From Serripes groenlandicus (taxonomy: Eukaryota; Mollusca; Bivalvia; Cardiida; Cardiidae), in the NCBI GenBank assembly GCA_031761405.1, contig JASEVX010000003.1, forward strand, positions 64,278,423-64,342,422: a stretch of DNA of 64,000 nt, written 5' to 3'. Each line of letters begins with the position of its first letter. Positions within the stretch are counted from its first letter, which is position 1. Below are positions 10,161 to 20,319 of this stretch, one piece after another. The position numbers and the translations under genes are program-made. The notes under the pieces were generated by a model. That model was given only the letters and a program-made list of their open reading frames with translations. It did no database searches and was not told where the DNA came from.

Positions 10161-11150
10161 AAGAGAACCGCATATGGCACAGACGCTCGACTGATAGAAA
10201 ACAGAAAAAAAGCTGAGCTGAACAAACAAGAGGCCCATGAGGGCCTATGCTCTACTGGTATGGTTATTTGGTCATTTTCAATCCAGAGCATGTATGTATG
10301 GTGAAGATCGGATAGTAAATGGAGGCTCTTTTGTTTTCACAAGCTGTATTATAGTAATTTTTACAATTTCATGGGCCATAATCCAGTCTTGCATTGGCGG
10401 ATCTGGCTGGTTTTCAAAAGGAACCAAGCTCTAATCAGTATTTAACTACTATCTAAGTTTGGTGAAGATCAGATAGTAAATGGAGCCTCTATTGTGTTCA
10501 CATGCTCAATTATAGCAATTTGGACAATTTCAAGGGCCATAATCCAGTCTTGCATGGGCGGATCTGGCTGGTTTTCGAAAGGAACCAAGCTCTCATGGAT
10601 ATCTAACTACTGTATAAGTTTGGTTGAGATACAATCAAAAGTGAAGACTGTATCGTGTTAACAAGCTCTTTTATAGCAATTTTGACCATTTCAAGGGCCA
10701 TAATCCAGTCATGCATGGGCGGATCTGGCTGGTTTTCGTAAGGAACCGAGCTCTCATGGATATCTAACTACTGTATAAGTTTGGTTGAGATACAATCAAA
10801 AGTGAAGACTGTATCGTGTTAACAAGCTCTTTTATAGCAATTTTGACCATTTCAAGGGCCATAATCCAGTCATACATGGGCGGATCTGGCTGGTTTTTGA
10901 AAGGAACCGAGCTCTCATGGAGATCTAACTACTGTATAAGTTTGGTTGAGAAACAATCAAAGGTGAAGACTGTAGTCACTATCGTGTTAACAAGAAATTG
11001 TTTACGGACGCACGCACGCACGGACGACGGACAAATCGCCACGACATAAGCCCTTCGGCCAGTAGAGCTAAAAACCTTAACCGGATGACCACACTGCGGG
11101 AAGACGCCAGGGTCATGACAATAGCTCAATTTTTTTCAAAAGTCGAGCTA
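10161..11150 (+). mobile_element. Outer HEL element (disrupted by an inner HEL)
   Basis: The outer element starts CAAGAGAACCGCATATGGC, then ACGCTCGACTGATAG, and ends AAAAGTCGAGCTAAAAA. The inverted pair is GCTCGACT/AGTCGAGC. It is interrupted after GCTGAGCTGAACAAA by the HEL at 10228-11075 and resumes CCTTAACCGGATGACCAC. The uninterrupted sequence occurs twice at 27301-27385. Confidence 0.6.
10228..11075 (+). mobile_element. HEL element with four tandem units
   Basis: Starts CAAGAGGCCCATGAGGGCC (hairpin) then GCTCTACTGG, and ends GGCCAGTAGAGCTAAAAA. The inverted pair is GCTCTACTGG/CCAGTAGAGC. About four units of 165-185 bp each contain GGGCGGATCTGGCTGGTTTT or a close variant (starts near 10395, 10554, 10717 and 10877). 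The 3' tail has ACGCACGCACGCACGGACG. A second, 3'-truncated copy lies at 40093-40667. Confidence 0.65.
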
Positions 11151-11159
11151 AAAATGGAA

Positions 11160-11590
11160 TACAAGGCAATGCCAACAGTATCTCTCTTCGGCCTAGGACA
11201 TAGGCCTAGATTAGCAGTTGAGTGGTGGTTCCCAAAACCTGGGCCATATAGGTCAAAATTGGGAGTAGAATATTCATTTCCCAATAGGCCATAGGCCTCG
11301 ATTAGGAGTTGAATGGTTCTTACCTAATAGTAAGTCTCTTAGGCCTCGGACAAAGACTTGGCCTGTAAGAGGAGACATAATGTCATCTACTAGGCCTAGA
11401 TTAGGAATCAAGTCATTTCCCATAAGTATCTCTCTTGACTTAGGACTAAGGACAAGTCTAGGAGTTGAATGGTCCATTCCCAAAAGTATTCCAATTAAGC
11501 CCGAGACATATAGGCCTAGATTATAAGTTATTATGGCTGGTCCTTTCCCAATAGTATCTCTCTTATAACCAAACCGTAGGATAGACTCAT
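11160..11590 (+). repeat. Degenerate 60-75-bp minisatellite
   Basis: Repeated blocks AGTATCTCTCTT (11178, 11425, 11552 and variants), TAGGCCTAGATTAGGA, GAGTTGAATGGT and CATTCCCA recur in the same order with spacings of about 60-75 bp and multiples. Copies differ by many substitutions and indels. Confidence 0.6.
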
Positions 11591-11593
11591 AAA

Positions 11594-11730
11594 CTAGCAA
11601 TTTCTCCTTTTGCCACAATGTTTTTCACTGTAAGTCATAGGTTATCCATTCAATTAAAGAGATTTTCTATTTTTTGACAAAATATGTTCAGTCGTCTGCT
11701 GCAGAATTGTCGTATGAGGGAAAGGGTTAA
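11594..11730 (-). mobile_element. TM1 right half only
   Basis: Begins in the hairpin (GCAATTTCTCCTTTTGCC) directly after the minisatellite and runs to GAGGGAAAGGGTTAA. The left half is absent. Confidence 0.75.
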
Positions 11731-11746
11731 GTTATCACAGCATAGG

Positions 11747-11947
11747 GATTAATCCTATACCAAATACAACAAATATGCAGCAGAAAATTTCAAAAAAAAA
11801 ATAGACAAAGTTATGGAAAATCTCTATGAATATAAGAATAATAATAACATTGTGGCACAAGGAGAAGCTGCTCATTTTGAGTCATATCTCATTTTAAGTC
11901 GTGCTTGCTGAAGTTGCATGAAAATGTGTCTGCATGTGGGAAAGCCA
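11747..11947 (+). mobile_element. TM1 MITE copy, old and decayed
   Basis: ATACAACAAATATGCAGCAG arm, GAGAAGCTGCTCATTTTGAG hairpin and GTCTGCATGTGGGAAAG end are present. The TTAA ends are mutated. Confidence 0.55.
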
Positions 11948-12021
11948 ATGATGGTTTGAGACCCAGAAAACTGCACCTTTTCTATACTGAGATGATGTCA
12001 AAGAAGAGCTTGTCATTAACT

Positions 12022-12252
12022 TGTTTACCTTTTACCACATACAACAAATCTGTGGCAGACAACTTTGAAAAACATACCCGCAAAATTACGGAAAACCTCT
12101 TTAAATGAAAGAATAATTATTAAATTGAGTTGAAAACATTGTGACAAATGGGAAAATTGCCCATGATGAGCAATTTTCTCCATTTGCCAAAATGTTTTCA
12201 AGTTATCTACTGAAGAGGTATCAGAAAGCGTCTGTATGTGGGAAAGGATTAA
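12022..12252 (+). mobile_element. TM1 MITE copy with matched hairpin changes
   Basis: Full-length. Hairpin arms GGGAAAATTGCCCA and GAGCAATTTTCTCCATTTG share changes relative to the family: an added A/T in the ATTG stem and AAATGG paired with CCATTT. Confidence 0.75.
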
Positions 12253-12747
12253 AATGCATCAAACTGGAGGTTTCAATCATTTCACCAAATTGCATTTTAA
12301 GAAAATTAATTGAGCTCAAATGTTTCCCTGAATTCTCAGGCACTAATCTGTTTAAAACCAGCAAAATTGATCAATTTGAAAACAGCAAATAAAAAAAATA
12401 ATATTTTAAAACCCTGTACAAAAAATGAAAAACTTTTTTTGTTCTGATCAGAAAGCTAAAGAGAAAACTGTATATTACATTTAATTGAAATTCCATAAAA
12501 CCAGATTTAATCTAGCATAGAAAATGTCAATTTGTTTTTGTGCCTCCAGGGTTACTAGTCTGAATCAAATTAAACAGACAGATAATACTCCCGCAAACTG
12601 AGGGCGGACATGCTATCAGAGAGGATGTAACAACAAGGAAATGAAATATTTCGGGTTTTGTATCCATTATCTCCCTTTGTAATGAAGATCATAATTATGT
12701 TTTTGTTGAATTATGTTTTTACAAAGTGTGTGATGAATATTACTTCA
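12253..12747. other. Non-repeat stretch
   Basis: AT-rich. It contains the reverse complement of the mollusc-type motif ACAAAGGGAGATAA at about 12670-12684. No supported gene. Confidence 0.4.
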
Positions 12748-13015
12748 TTAATCCTTTCCCTCATATAGACGCTATCTAACGCCTCTGCAGTAGACGGCTT
12801 TTCGAAAACATAATGACAAAAGAAGAAATTGCACAAAACGTGCAATTTCTCCTTTTGCCACAATGTTTTCCACTTTTTGTCGGTTATCCATTCAATTATG
12901 GAGATTTTCTATGTCTTGACAAAATACGTCCAAAGTCGTCTGCTGCAGAATTGCCGTATGAGGGAAAGGGTTAACCCTTTGCCACATAGGACACATCTGA
13001 GGCAGCCGACTTCTA
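12748..13015 (-). mobile_element. TM1 young copy plus a TM1 stub sharing its TTAA
   Basis: The full copy is 12748-12974 (227 bp). Its right TTAA (12971) is the start of a second copy, TTAACCCTTTGCCACATAG, which breaks off at about 13015. Confidence 0.8.
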
Positions 13016-13086
13016 GGCTATAACACGGAAATCCTGTGTTTGCTTGTGTGTTGTTTGGTATTATACAACACTGTTTTACAGTGATA

Positions 13087-13243
13087 CAGAGGCCCAGATA
13101 AAGAGGGGTATTCAGCTCGTTTCCCCACAATAACTCTCTTATTATTCAACTTATATCCCTATGATGTGAGTAACCACAACATAGGGTTTACGGATATAAT
13201 AACGATTTTAGAATGTGTAAAACGCCGCTTATCTAGAGCTCTG
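13087..13243 (+). mobile_element. HM2 hAT-like MITE, short copy
   Basis: Ends CAGAGGCCCAGATAA and TTATCTAGAGCTCTG form an imperfect inverted repeat. It is flanked by GTGATA on both sides (13081-13086 and 13244-13249). The central hairpin of longer copies is missing. Confidence 0.65.
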
Positions 13244-13324
13244 GTGATATCACAGCATTTCCTAGGAAAGTACACATGACTACTGGTCACCAGCGCGTCC
13301 GTCCGTCTTTAACATTCAGGCGTA

Positions 13325-13423
13325 GGGAAGAATTGCTCATTATGTGAGCAAGTTCTCGTTGTGCCAGAAAGTTTTCAAAAGCCGTCTGCTGCAGCTAGAG
13401 GCTTCAAAAGAGGGTTGAACATT
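13325..13423 (+). mobile_element. TM1 right-half fragment
   Basis: Carries a GAATTGCTCATTATGTGAGC hairpin remnant and GCCGTCTGCTGCAGCTAGAG. No terminal TTAA. Confidence 0.55.
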
Positions 13424-13439
13424 GATAAGTGGTATTTAG

Positions 13440-13523
13440 AAGCATTGTCTCGCTGAGTAACTACAATACAGGATCAAATGGGGAATGTTAGAACATGAAA
13501 TATTCCCCTTATCTAGTGCTTGT
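13440..13523 (+). mobile_element. HM2 right half
   Basis: TCTCGCTGAGTAACTACAA, TTAGAACATGAAATATTCC and CTTATCTAGTGCTTG align with the 3' half of HM2 copies. It ends 10 bp before a TM1 insertion. Confidence 0.5.
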
Positions 13524-13532
13524 GTAAGTACT

Positions 13533-13696
13533 TTAACCGTTTCCCTCATACAAAAATTCTGCAGCAGACGACTTGGAACGTATTTTGTTGAAACATAGAA
13601 AATCTCCATAATTGAATGGATAACCTATGACAAAAAGTGGAAAACATTGTGGCAAAAGGAGAAATTGCACGTTTTGTATATGCGGGAAAGGGTTAA
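13533..13696 (+). mobile_element. TM1 internal-deletion derivative
   Basis: 164 bp with both TTAA ends. Sequence jumps from the left hairpin arm (GCACGTTTTG) to TATGCGGGAAAGGGTTAA, removing the right arm. Confidence 0.8.
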
Positions 13697-13871
13697 TGTC
13701 ACTTTCTAAAATGTTTCAGATACATGTTGGGGTTGCATTGGTATTTCTTCCCCCAATAAAAACAGTAAGCTCACCGGCTCAAAAGTCAGCAAAGCTAAAG
13801 TTAGCAAGTAGGATATATCCTAAACAGACTTTCCAGGATGACCTCAAACCAGTCAGAAAGGCGAGGGTATA

Positions 13872-14018
13872 CTATCCCTTTCCCACATACAAGAAATCTA
13901 CAGCAGACGATCTTCAAAACATCGGAGCAAATCTATGTGATACATTTTTATGTGAATATACTATTTCTGTAAAAAGTTGAAAATATTGTGCCAGTGTTTT
14001 ATAAAGTCGTCTGCTGGG
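13872..14018 (+). mobile_element. TM1 MITE, hairpin deleted
   Basis: Starts ATCCCTTTCCCACATACAAG with arm CTACAGCAGACGATC and stops at AAAGTCGTCTGCTGGG. The central hairpin is absent. Confidence 0.6.
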
Positions 14019-14115
14019 AACAAACTATAATATGTATATACAGCGCTACTCCAGACATAAATCTTCACTATTTTCATATCTTTTGGCTGGAAATTGGCTG
14101 GATATAAATCACTGT

Positions 14116-14345
14116 ATAACCCTTTCCCTCATATAGACGCTTTCTGACGCCTCTGCAGCAGACGGCTTTTTGAAAACATAGTGACAAAAGAAGAAATTGC
14201 ACAAAACGTGCAATTTCTCCTTTTGCCACAATGTTTTCCTATTTTTATCATAGGTTACATCCATTCAATTATGGAGATTTTCTATGTTTATGCAAAATAT
14301 GTTCAAAGTCGTCTGCTGCAGAATTGTCGTATGAGGGAAAGGGAC
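14116..14345 (-). mobile_element. TM1 MITE, full-length young copy, ends mutated
   Basis: Left end TATAACCCTTTCCCTCATA and right end GAGGGAAAGGGAC. Perfect hairpin GAAATTGCACAAAACGTGC. Confidence 0.8.
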
Positions 14346-14436
14346 AACAGTGAAATGGGGTTTTATGTATCAGATTGTTATCTCTGTCAATTTATTTGCT
14401 TTGTAATAATGACTTTCTCCGAATAGGAAATAGTTA

Positions 14437-14639
14437 ACCCCTTCCAACATGCAGAGGCATTTATTGACATCTACAGCAGACATGATTTGACTATATTGTG
14501 GAAAAAAGAGAAATTGCTCATAACGAGACATTTCTCAATCCGCACCTTTTTTTTTCCTTCTCTATAGACTTTCAATACTTTTCCTTCAATGTATTTCAAG
14601 TCATCTGCTTCAGATTTGCTTTATGTAGAAATACGTTAA
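14437..14639 (-). mobile_element. TM1 MITE copy, old
   Basis: TTAACCCCTTCCAACATGC to TACGTTAA. The hairpin is eroded (GAAATTGCTCATAACGAGAC). Confidence 0.65.
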
Positions 14640-14999
14640 TGTGATAATTAATATCTACATATCTACATGGCACTAAATAATAGACCAGTTCAAGACTGAT
14701 GCGATGAATTTCAAACTTTTTTCATACCCTCCAATTATAATCCCCTCCCCACCCCCTTTTTTTTATCTTATTTTTAAATTGTAATTGCAGTCAAATAAAG
14801 ATTGAAAAGTGGAAACCTCAGAACAAATAATGAAGAAAATGCAAAATAATGATCATATCCTCTTCCAGCAATTTCATTGCTTTTCTAACAGACATTTTTT
14901 GAAGTCCAAAAATTGTAATTTACAGATGAATGTAATTGAATTTCAACACAATAACTTATTTACAAATTATAAATATCAGAAGTTGCCCTTTTTCCAAAT
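14640..14999. other. Non-repeat stretch
   Basis: AT-rich with T-rich runs. No supported feature. Confidence 0.4.
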
Positions 15000-15203
15000 T
15001 TGATTTCAACAGTTATCCACTGCAATGCACATCCAAGTCGTCTGTTTTAGGGTTAACCCTTTTCCACATACTGACGCTTTCTCATTACGACTCAGACTTG
15101 ACTGCAGCAGACAAACATTGTGACAAAAGTAGAAATTGCTCATGATGAGCAATGTCTCCTTTCTGCAGATGCAACAAAATATGACAGCAAGTGGAAAGGC
15201 CTG
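15000..15203. mobile_element. TM1 end fragment and palindromic TM1 copy sharing a TTAA
   Basis: A right end (AAGTCGTCTGTTTTAGGGTTAA) meets a second copy at TTAA 15053. That copy has GACGC-type sequence at both ends (GACGCTTTCTCATTACGAC and its inverse AAATATGACAGCAAG), so it is a like-ended variant. Confidence 0.55.
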
Positions 15204-15282
15204 TTAAAACATTAAATAAGTTTATACCAACAAGAGATGCACATGATACCTTGGAACTCCTGAGGTTTCATTATCCATGTCC

Positions 15283-15466
15283 TACTTTTGCCACAATTTG
15301 TTCAATTATTTTTAGTAAATATTTTTCAACTTTTTTAAGAAAATATTTTTCAACTTTTTTCAATAAATATATTTCAACTTTTTTTTAAGAAAATATTTTT
15401 CAACTTTTTCCAGTAAATATTTTCAACTCTGCTGCAGATTTGTGGTATGTGGGAAAGAGTTGAGCA
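15283..15466 (-). mobile_element. TM1 right half with internal minisatellite
   Basis: CTTTTGCCACAATTTGTTCA leads into four to five diverged copies of a unit of about 24-29 bp, AGTAAATATTTTTCAACTTT (15315-15428), then CTGCTGCAGATTTGTGG and the end GTGGGAAAGAGTTGA. The repeat grew inside the MITE spacer. Confidence 0.65.
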
Positions 15467-15872
15467 TTGCAGACAGTAAAAGCTGTTGTCTGAGAAAATC
15501 TCTTATTTGTCTGTAACAAACCAAATAAAAGACATAATGCTTACAAACTAAACCAATGGCATAATATCGGAGATAAAGTATTCACATAATAGCTAAGATA
15601 AAGCATTCATATAATTGCTGAGATTCCAATCTAAATGCAATCAGTGTATTTTTCAATCTTCCCTTTTTCACTGCAGGAATATTTTCAATTATTTCTGAGT
15701 TTTTTAATTAAGCTGGAAGAAATCTAAATTTCCTACGAGAATATCCATTCATTTAATCATTAACCTTCCCAATTTCTCCTTTTTCAATAGGAAATTGAAA
15801 CAAAATAACATAGAAAGCTGCTAAATGTACCATATCAACTTCCTCTCCTCAGTTAATTATCCTTTTCTCCAA
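15467..15872. other. Non-repeat stretch
   Basis: AT-rich; only short local repeats such as GATAAAGTATTCACATAAT/GATAAAGCATTCATATAAT. No supported gene. Confidence 0.4.
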
Positions 15873-16075
15873 CCATTTCTCAAATCAAACAAATCTGCAT
15901 TGCAAACATCATGAACAAAATATGGAAAATCTTTACAAATGAAAATATTATTACTTAATAAAGGTTAAAAAATTGAGGCAAAAGGAGCAATTGCTTATGA
16001 TGAGCAAAAACCATCAAATCTTTTCCAAAGTTGTCTGCTACAAATGCATTCATCAACATGATACTGAAAAAGATT
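15873..16075 (+). mobile_element. TM1 MITE copy, old and decayed
   Basis: AAACAAATCTGCATTGCAAAC arm, AGGAGCAATTGCTTATGATG hairpin remnant and AAAGTTGTCTGCTACAAATG arm. The TTAA ends are lost. Confidence 0.5.
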
Positions 16076-16081
16076 TAAAAA

Positions 16082-16197
16082 CAAGAGTGCCCTGAGGCCA
16101 TGGATAGCTCACCTTAGAATGTGCTCTTTAAGACAAGATCAATATTTAGAGGACGTTAAATTATTTCAATTCCAATAGATCACAGGTGAGCTAAAAA
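16082..16197 (+). mobile_element. Minimal HEL element
   Basis: 116 bp. Starts CAAGAGTGCCCTGAGGCCAT then AGCTCACCTTA and ends CACAGGTGAGCTAAAAA. It keeps both terminal signals of the 4512-5349 element with almost no interior. Confidence 0.55.
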
Positions 16198-16216
16198 GTC
16201 ATATCAGGTACTGTGT

Positions 16217-16444
16217 TTAACTCTTTCCCACCTACAGAGGCATTTTGACGCAATAGCAGCAGACGACTTTTGAAACATGGTCACCAAAGTTGAAATTGCT
16301 CATGATGAGTAATTTCACCTTTGGCCACAATGTTTTCAACTTTATTTAACAATTAAGCAATCTTTTATGGAGATTTTTCGGGTTTAGGTCAATATGTTTT
16401 GAAAATCGTCTGCTGCAAAATTGTTGTAGGTGGGAAAGGGTCTA
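16217..16444 (-). mobile_element. TM1 MITE copy, old
   Basis: TTAACTCTTTCCCACCTACA to GGTGGGAAAGGGTCTAA. Full-length but diverged. Confidence 0.75.
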
Positions 16445-16732
16445 AGCAATTGTGACAAGGTAAAACGAGCATTATCACTAATTCCTGTCAATAGAAAATC
16501 AATCTACAAGCCAGGGTGTCCTAGCACATTACTACAACACCCCAGTAACATGATAACACTTTTCCGCTTCACATTCTTTTTTGCCATTGGTAACAGCATA
16601 TGTACAGCTTAATCAAATTGCTCTACATTTTATCACATTACAATATTTGATATAGAAAAGGGACAGACCTAACTATAGTCAAGTACAACAAGCTTTGATC
16701 CACAATATTGTACTAAATACTCTGGTCAAAGC

Positions 16733-16862
16733 CTTATGTTGTGACCTTTACAAAAAAAAGAATCACATGTCAATGACATGATTCTTTCGAGTACCCATAA
16801 CATAGGGTTTGGAGTGCAATAGCCATGATTCAAGAACATGAAATACTGCCCCCTTGTTCCTT
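16733..16862 (+). mobile_element. HM2 fragment
   Basis: AAAGAATCACATGTCAATGA, ATTCTTTCGAGTACCCATAA and AACATGAAATACTGCCCCC align with the central hairpin and right part of HM2. Confidence 0.5.
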
Positions 16863-16887
16863 TGATAACATCCTCTGACAATGACAA

Positions 16888-17043
16888 TCTCTATAAATGA
16901 AAGTATATTATTGCATAATGTTGAAAACATTGTGGCAATAAGGAGAAATTACTCATTATGAGCAATGTCTCCTCTTGCCACAATGTTTTCAAAAGTTGTC
17001 TGCTGCAAGGGCATCAAATCGTGCTATATGTGTGAAAAGGGTT
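16888..17043 (+). mobile_element. TM1 MITE, left end lost
   Basis: Begins at CAATCTCTATAAATGAAAG and keeps the hairpin (GAAATTACTCATTATGAGC) and the right end GTGTGAAAAGGGTTA. Confidence 0.65.
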
Positions 17044-17297
17044 ATGGAGAGCAGTGGGGACCGACCACAAATTTACAAGTAGCTATAACACCACACTTAT
17101 ACAATGGCATCTTATCACCTCCCTGGCAATATCACCACCAGTTAGCAAGAACTACATATCTCCAGTCCATAAACCCATGCAGTTAAGTGATTTTCACATC
17201 TAACCGTCTACTTAAAAGGATAATTTACAAATGATGGCAGTCATTTATCAAACCCGGTAAGTCCATTGCATACAGTCACTAATCCCCTTCCATAATT

Positions 17298-17496
17298 TAG
17301 AGGTCCAGTTAAGGAGGGGGTAAATAGCTAGCTGTTTTCCCCACATTATCTCTCTTACACTCCAAGCAAATCCTAGGTTGTGGGTACTCAAAAGAATCAT
17401 CTCGCTGAGACGATTCTTTTGAGTACCAACAACATAGGGTTAAAGGGACAACTAAGGTCTTTAGAACATGCAAAACGCCCCTTATCTAGAGCTCGG
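17298..17496 (+). mobile_element. HM2 hAT-like MITE flanked by 25-bp direct repeats
   Basis: Ends TAGAGGTCCAGTTAAGGAGG and CTTATCTAGAGCTCGG. The central perfect hairpin is GTACTCAAAAGAATC / GATTCTTTTGAGTAC, followed by CAACAACATAGGG. An identical 25-bp sequence sits at 17276-17300 and 17497-17521, far longer than the 6 bp seen at two other HM2 copies. Confidence 0.65.
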
Positions 17497-17765
17497 TCAC
17501 TAATCCCCTTCCATAATTTAGCTGGCCCTGAAACTGGGTGGGGGATTAATTTGAAAAGCTAGGATATCTGAAAATTCTTGTTGTCAAATGAGGCTAATCC
17601 ACCGCAAATCCATGAATAATCTTGAACAGAGGTGTATAAAGACTGGGGACTTGAGGGAGATCATCGCCCTCCAATATCAACCTATCAACCTATCTACTGT
17701 ACTATGTCCTCAGTGAAACCTTTCTGGGTGAATCATATGTCATTTGTCATTTATGCCTCAGACAA

Positions 17766-17895
17766 TTGTTGAAAACATTGTGGAAAAAGCATAAATTGCT
17801 TAAAAACAGGAATAACTTGTATTATTGTATTCAACTCTATATAACATGTTTGCAAAATAGGATTTTTGTAAAAATAGGAGAAATTGCTCCTGTAA
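17766..17895 (+). mobile_element. TM1-derived remnant
   Basis: TTGAAAACATTGTGGAAAAA, ATTCAACTCTATATAACATG and GGAGAAATTGCTCC fit scrambled TM1 segments. It borders the minisatellite. Confidence 0.35.
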
Positions 17896-19301
17896 CGCAG
17901 GTATATAGCCAGACCATCCTGAGCCACCAGTATATATATAGCCAGGCCAGCCTGTGCCACAAGTATATAGTCAGGCCAGCCTGTGCCGCAAGTATAGAGT
18001 CAGGCCAGCCTGTGCCACAAGTATATAGTCAGGCAAGCCTGTGCCACAAGTATATAGCCAGGTCAGTCTGAGCCACCAGCATATAGCCAGGCCAGTCTGT
18101 GCCACAAGTATAGAGCCAGGCCAGCCTGTGCCACAAGTATATAGCTAGGTCATCCTGTGCCACTAGAATATAGCCAAGCTAGCCAGTGCCACCAGTATAT
18201 AGCCAGGCCAGCCTATGCCACTAGTATAAAGCCAAGCCAGCCTGTGCCACTAGTATAAAGCCAGGCCAGCAAGTGCCACCAGTATAAAGCCAGGCCGGCC
18301 TGTGCCACCAGTATGTAGCCAGGCCGGCCTGTACCACCAGTATGTAGCCAGGCCGGCCTGTGCCACTAGTATAAAGCCAGGCTGGCCTGTGTCACCAGTA
18401 TGTAGCCAGGCCGGCCTGTGTCACCATTATGTAGCCAGGCCGGCCTGTGTCACCAGTATGTAGCCAGGCCAGCCTGTGCCACTACTATAAAGCCAGGCCA
18501 GCCTGTGCCAGTACTATAAAGCCAGGCCGGCCTGTGCCGCTACTATAAAGGCAGGCCAGCATGTGCAACTACTATAAAGCCAAGCCAGCCTGTGCCACTA
18601 GTATCAAGCCACTGGTCTGCCTGTGCCACCAGTATGTAGCCAGGCCAGCCTGTGCCACTACTATAAAGCCAGGCTAACCTGTGTCACTACTATAAAGCCA
18701 GGCCAGCCTGTGCCACTTCTATAAAGCCATGCCAGCCTTTGCCACTACTATAAAGCCAGGCCAGCCTGTGCCACTACTATAAATTCAGGCAGGTCTGTGC
18801 CACCAGTATATAGCCAGGCTGACCTGTGATACTAGTATAGAGCCAGGCCAGCCTGTGACACTAGTATAGAGCCAGGCCAGCCTGTGACACCAGTATAGTT
18901 CCAGGCCAACCTGTGCCACCAGTATAGTGCACCAGTATGTAGCCAGGCCAGCCTGTGTCACTACTATAAAGCCAGGCTAGCCTGTGTCACTACTATAAAT
19001 TCAGGCAGGTCTGTGCCACCAGTATATAGCCAGGCTGACCTGTGATACTAGTATAGAGCCAGGCCAGCCTGTGACACTAGTATAGAGCCAGGCCAGCCTG
19101 TGACACCAGTCTAGTTCCAGGCCAACCTGTGCCACCAGTATAGTGCACCAGTATGTAGCCAGGCCAGCCTGTGTCACTACTATAAAGCCAGGCTAGCCTG
19201 TGTCACTACTATAAAGCCAGGCCAGTCTGTGCCACTACTATAAAGCCAGGCCAGCCTGTGCCACTACTATAAAGCCAGGCCAGCCTGTGCCACTACTATA
19301 A
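17896..19301 (+). repeat. 29-bp minisatellite, first block
   Basis: Tandem unit GCCAGGCCAGCCTGTGCCAC followed by a TASTATAAA or CAGTATATA tail, 29 bp, about 48 copies. Variants interleave (GGCCGGCCTGT, CCAGCCTGTGACAC, CCAGGCTGACCTG). A higher-order period of 216 bp is visible: AAATTCAGGCAGGTCTGTGC starts at 18781 and again at 18997. Strongly GC-rich against its surroundings. Confidence 0.85.
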
Positions 19302-20319
19302 CAAGAGTGCCAGTGCCGCCAAAAAATATAAAGATCAAGATTGATCCTTTTAATTATTGCTTTTAACATGTATCACAAGACTACCATTGGAATCTCTATC
19401 AAAATGGCCGAACCGAAAAATGGTAATTTCATGAAAAAAAATCACAAAACTACCATTATGGTAAAACAATCATTTAATGGAAAAGAAACAGCAAACAAAG
19501 TATTGGATTGGATTGTTGGAGCTTAATGTCCCATTCAACAAATGATTTCAGTCAGGAAGAAAACAGGATACATATAAACAGAGATAGAACCCTATAGAGG
19601 CTTCCGATATGAAAGTAGGTAAAATGGCAGTGTCGATATGTATCCATTTTTTTCCTTCTGAGCATAACTCTTGCAAAAATCACTCTACCGGATAATCCCT
19701 GCTTTATGCACTTCTACCTGTTTGGAAACTTGAGTTGCGTTCTCAAGTGAATATGCTATAGAGACCAAGTTTCGAAAGGCATAACTATTGCAAAAATCGC
19801 TGAACCGGAAAATCGCCGCTTCATGCACATCTACCCATTATTGTCATAATATTGACCAAGTTTTGAAAAGATTCAGTCAGAAACGTAGGAGGAGTTGCGT
19901 TCACAAGCCGCAATATCAATCAGCTACAGAGACTAAGTTACAAGCGACATAAATCTTGCAAAAATCAATGAACCGGAAAATCGCTGTTTCATGCACATCT
20001 ACCCATTATAGTTATGACATTGACTAAGTTTGGAAAAGATTCGGTCAGAAACATAGGAAGAGTTGCGTTCACAAGGCTGCAATATCAATCAGCTACAGAG
20101 ATTAAGTTACAAGGGACATAAATCTTACAAATATCAATGAACCGGAAAATCACTGCTTCATGCACATCTACACATTATGGTTATGACATTGACCAAGTTT
20201 TGAAAAGATACAGAAACATAGGAGGAGTTGCGTTCACAAGATATGGACGTACAGACGGACGGACAGACAGACGGAGAAGATGACGCCAATATACCACCGC
20301 CTCCGGCGGCGTATAAAAA
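19302..20319 (+). mobile_element. HEL element inserted in the minisatellite
   Basis: Starts CAAGAGTGCCAGTGCCGCC and ends GCCTCCGGCGGCGTATAAAAA. Internal units of about 165 bp repeat GAACCGGAAAATCGC (three clear copies), and the tail has GGACGTACAGACGGACGG. Minisatellite units lie on both sides; the uninterrupted junction ACTATAAAAACAGGCAGG exists at 20565-20582. Confidence 0.65.

Noticed and set aside
13720..13866. Exon-like plus-strand segment between two TM1 copies
   Set aside because: 49 open codons with a fair acceptor, but the donor abuts a TM1 and the phase does not fit other candidates. Not strong enough to call.
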